Program-made: the position numbers and the translations under genes
Assembly (NCBI GenBank): GCA_903859795.1
Contig: CAIOOC010000636.1
Coordinates: 1-7,515, forward strand
From: an uncultured Bacteroidia bacterium
GTDB lineage: Bacteria; Bacteroidota; Bacteroidia; Bacteroidales; Prolixibacteraceae
Length of the DNA: 7,515 nt
Direction of reading: 5' to 3'
Shown: one piece after another, positions 5,660 to 7,515 of the stretch
How positions within the stretch are numbered: the first letter of the stretch is position 1
Layout: every line of letters begins with the position of its first letter
The notes under the pieces: generated by a model
What the model was told of the DNA's origin: nothing
What the model saw: only the letters and a program-made list of their open reading frames with translations
Database searches by the model: none

Positions 5660-7515
5660 ATGAAAAATAATGAACCATTCAGGAGATTGTACTATCGTCA
5701 CCTGAAGAAAACACTTCTGATTATGCGTATTGCTATTATTCTTTTGCTCGTTGGGTTTTTTCAAACCCGGGCCAATGATGCCTATTCGCAAAAAACAAGG
5801 CTTTCAATCAATTTCTCGAATACAGAATTGGGAACAGTCCTTGACAAGATTGAGAATCAGTCTGAATTTTTTTTCCTTTACAATGAGAAACTAATCGATG
5901 CCAATCGAAAAGTCTCCATCGATGCCAAAAATGAAGGAGTTGAAGATGTTTTAAAATCGCTTTTTGAAGGAACAGATGTTAAATATCTGATCCTCGACAG
6001 GAAGATCATCCTCTCCCCAAGCGAAATAGACCCGGCACAACAAACAGGAAGAAAAGTCACCGGAACGGTGAAAGACAGTAATGGACAACCTATTCCAGGG
6101 GCCTCAGTAATAATAAGAGGGAGTAGCTACGGAACGGTAACGGATGTAGACGGGAAATTTACCCTTACTGATGTCCAGGCGGATGCTGTATTGCGATTTT
6201 CATTTGTAGGTATGAAATCCCAGGAAATCGGAGTCGGGAATAAATCGTTAATAAGCGTTTTGTTATCTGAAGAAACCATTGGCCTGAATGAGGTAGTGGC
6301 CATAGGGTATGGTACCACACGAAAGAAAGATTTAACGGGTGCTGTTGCGGTAGTTTCGTCAAAAGAATTAGACAACCGCCCGAATACCCAATTTGGAAAT
6401 ATGCTTGAAGGTAAAACCGCCGGTGTTCAGGTAATCAGGCCTTCAGGACAGCCACAGGCAGGATTTTCGATTAAGATCAGAGGTACATCCTCCATTACCT
6501 CAGGCAGCGACCCGCTTTATATCGTTGACGGAGTTCAAACCTACAACATCTCCGAAATTAACCCTGCCGATATCGAATCATTTTCTATTCTTAAGGATGC
6601 ATCGTCAGCTGCAATTTATGGGAGCAGCGGAGCTAACGGAGTCGTCCTGATTACTACAAAACACGGCTCAAACCAAAAGACCAAAATCACCTTTAATCTG
6701 AGTTCAATGAATTCCCGGGTTTGGAAGAAACTCCCTGTCCTAAACGGAGCTCAATTCAAAGATCTGGCCAACGAATTAGGGTATTCAACCGATTGGAATC
6801 TCTATAATGCAAATACCAACTGGCAAAACGTTATTTTCAGAAACGCACCTACTCAGAATTATCAGGTTTCGATGGCTGGCGGGGATGAGAAAACGGATTA
6901 CTATATATCAGGGTCCTTTATTGATCAGAATGGTATAGTCCTGAATAACAGCGTAAAAAGAGCAACTTTTAAATTGAATTTAAATCACACGGTTTCTAAA
7001 TTCCTCAAGGTAGGCACCAATATTTCCTATGACCGCTGGAGTGATATAAGTGTGCCGGAAAACGACAGAAACGGTGTTATTACAAGATTACTTACAACCG
7101 TACCAATTATTGGAATCTGGGATAAAACCAATCCTGACCAATATGCATTAAATCCTTTTATTCCTGATCTCGAAAATCCATATTCTACGGTTTATCAGCC
7201 AACTGTTCAATATACAAATAACCGGCTGCACGGAAATCTGTATGCTGAAGCAACCATTATTAAAGATTTGAAATTCAAGAGTATGCTTGGATTTGAGCAT
7301 AGCAACGGTGTTTACAGCTCTTTCCAGAATCCGACTCAGACACGGTATGGCAGATCCATGGATGGTCTTGCTGCCGAAACCGACAATGAATTTACCTACT
7401 GGATTTCGGAAAACACATTGAATTATTCAAAGAAAATAGGAAGTCACAGCCTTTCGGTACTTGCCGGATTCATGGCTTCCAAGGAAAATGCCCGCTCACT
7501 GTCTATATCTTCACA
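5660..7515 (+). CDS. SusC/RagA-type TonB-dependent outer-membrane receptor with N-terminal STN signalling domain (3' end outside window)
   Basis: This outer-membrane transporter imports ligands, usually glycans or peptides captured with a SusD lipoprotein, using TonB energy. From ATG 5660 the frame stays open for 618 codons to the window edge, so the gene is partial. A long basic n-region and a hydrophobic stretch (about 18-36) form a signal peptide; M22 (ATG 5723) could be the true start. The STN domain covers about 46-120 (LSINFSNTELGTVLDKI...), the part expected to contact FecR. A carboxypeptidase-regulatory-like domain follows at about 132-205 (VTGTVKDSNGQPIPGASV). The plug begins near LNEVVAIGYGTTRKKDLTGA and contains the SusC signature blocks DPLYIVDG (284-291) and KDASSAAIYGSSGANGVVLI (from 312). 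The remainder is beta-barrel sequence. The SusC signature argues against a simple FecA siderophore receptor. Its substrate cannot be told from this part. Confidence 0.95.
   Translation, partial: MKNNEPFRRLYYRHLKKTLLIMRIAIILLLVGFFQTRANDAYSQKTRLSINFSNTELGTVLDKIENQSEFFFLYNEKLIDANRKVSIDAKNEGVEDVLKSLFEGTDVKYLILDRKIILSPSEIDPAQQTGRKVTGTVKDSNGQPIPGASVIIRGSSYGTVTDVDGKFTLTDVQADAVLRFSFVGMKSQEIGVGNKSLISVLLSEETIGLNEVVAIGYGTTRKKDLTGAVAVVSSKELDNRPNTQFGNMLEGKTAGVQVIRPSGQPQAGFSIKIRGTSSITSGSDPLYIVDGVQTYNISEINPADIESFSILKDASSAAIYGSSGANGVVLITTKHGSNQKTKITFNLSSMNSRVWKKLPVLNGAQFKDLANELGYSTDWNLYNANTNWQNVIFRNAPTQNYQVSMAGGDEKTDYYISGSFIDQNGIVLNNSVKRATFKLNLNHTVSKFLKVGTNISYDRWSDISVPENDRNGVITRLLTTVPIIGIWDKTNPDQYALNPFIPDLENPYSTVYQPTVQYTNNRLHGNLYAEATIIKDLKFKSMLGFEHSNGVYSSFQNPTQTRYGRSMDGLAAETDNEFTYWISENTLNYSKKIGSHSLSVLAGFMASKENARSLSISS

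Noticed and set aside
6127..6375. Overlapping minus-strand open frames inside the susC-like gene
   Set aside because: They are antisense to the conserved regulatory-like and plug domains of a clear SusC protein, and the products match nothing recognisable.
5660..7515. Receptor as a FecA-type siderophore transporter, because of the STN domain and fecR neighbour
   Set aside because: The carboxypeptidase-regulatory-like domain and the DPLYIVDG and KDASSAAIYG blocks are the SusC/RagA signature, which fits glycan or peptide uptake better.
1..7515. CRISPR arrays, insertion sequences, tRNA or rRNA genes
   Set aside because: No regularly spaced long repeats, transposase-like frames, terminal inverted repeats or RNA-gene signatures were seen on reading either strand.

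Overview
The window reads as Bacteroidota (Bacteroidetes) chromosome, probably a Bacteroidales/Marinilabiliales-type environmental or facultatively microaerobic member; the lower rank is a guess. Evidence: a SusC/RagA-type TonB-dependent receptor with an N-terminal STN domain, an ECF sigma factor of the Bacteroidetes type, a FecR anti-sigma factor with a C-terminal DUF4974-like domain, promoter-like TAnnTTTG elements, and starts without clear Shine-Dalgarno sequences. All recognised genes lie on the + strand.

Left half (1-3418): the distal end of a cbb3-type cytochrome c oxidase assembly cluster. It holds the last 33 codons of a probable FixH/CcoH, a SafE-like polytopic membrane protein (134-913), and a complete FixI/CcoI copper-transporting P1B ATPase (1028-3418). 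CcoI exports Cu(I) for the CuB centre of the oxidase, CcoH helps assemble the complex, and the SafE-like protein, with Cys/Met/His-rich motifs, plausibly also handles copper. A heptamer-based inverted repeat (895-963) straddles the SafE stop codon. No ccoS is seen after ccoI.

Right half (3419-7515): a separate surface-signalling and nutrient-uptake module: ECF sigma factor (about 3543-4118), a 340-base intergenic stretch, FecR-type anti-sigma factor (4459-5529), and the first 618 codons of a SusC-like receptor (5660 to the window edge). The expected logic is that substrate binding by the receptor is passed through its STN domain to periplasmic FecR, which releases the sigma factor to transcribe the receptor operon. 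A SusD-like lipoprotein and substrate-processing genes are expected beyond the right edge but are not visible.

Both modules are of known type and I see no clear undescribed system. The points most worth checking are the non-ATG start of the sigma gene next to a -7-like element, the heptamer repeat at the SafE/CcoI junction, the metal-ligand-rich tail of SafE, and the unusually long sigma-FecR spacer.
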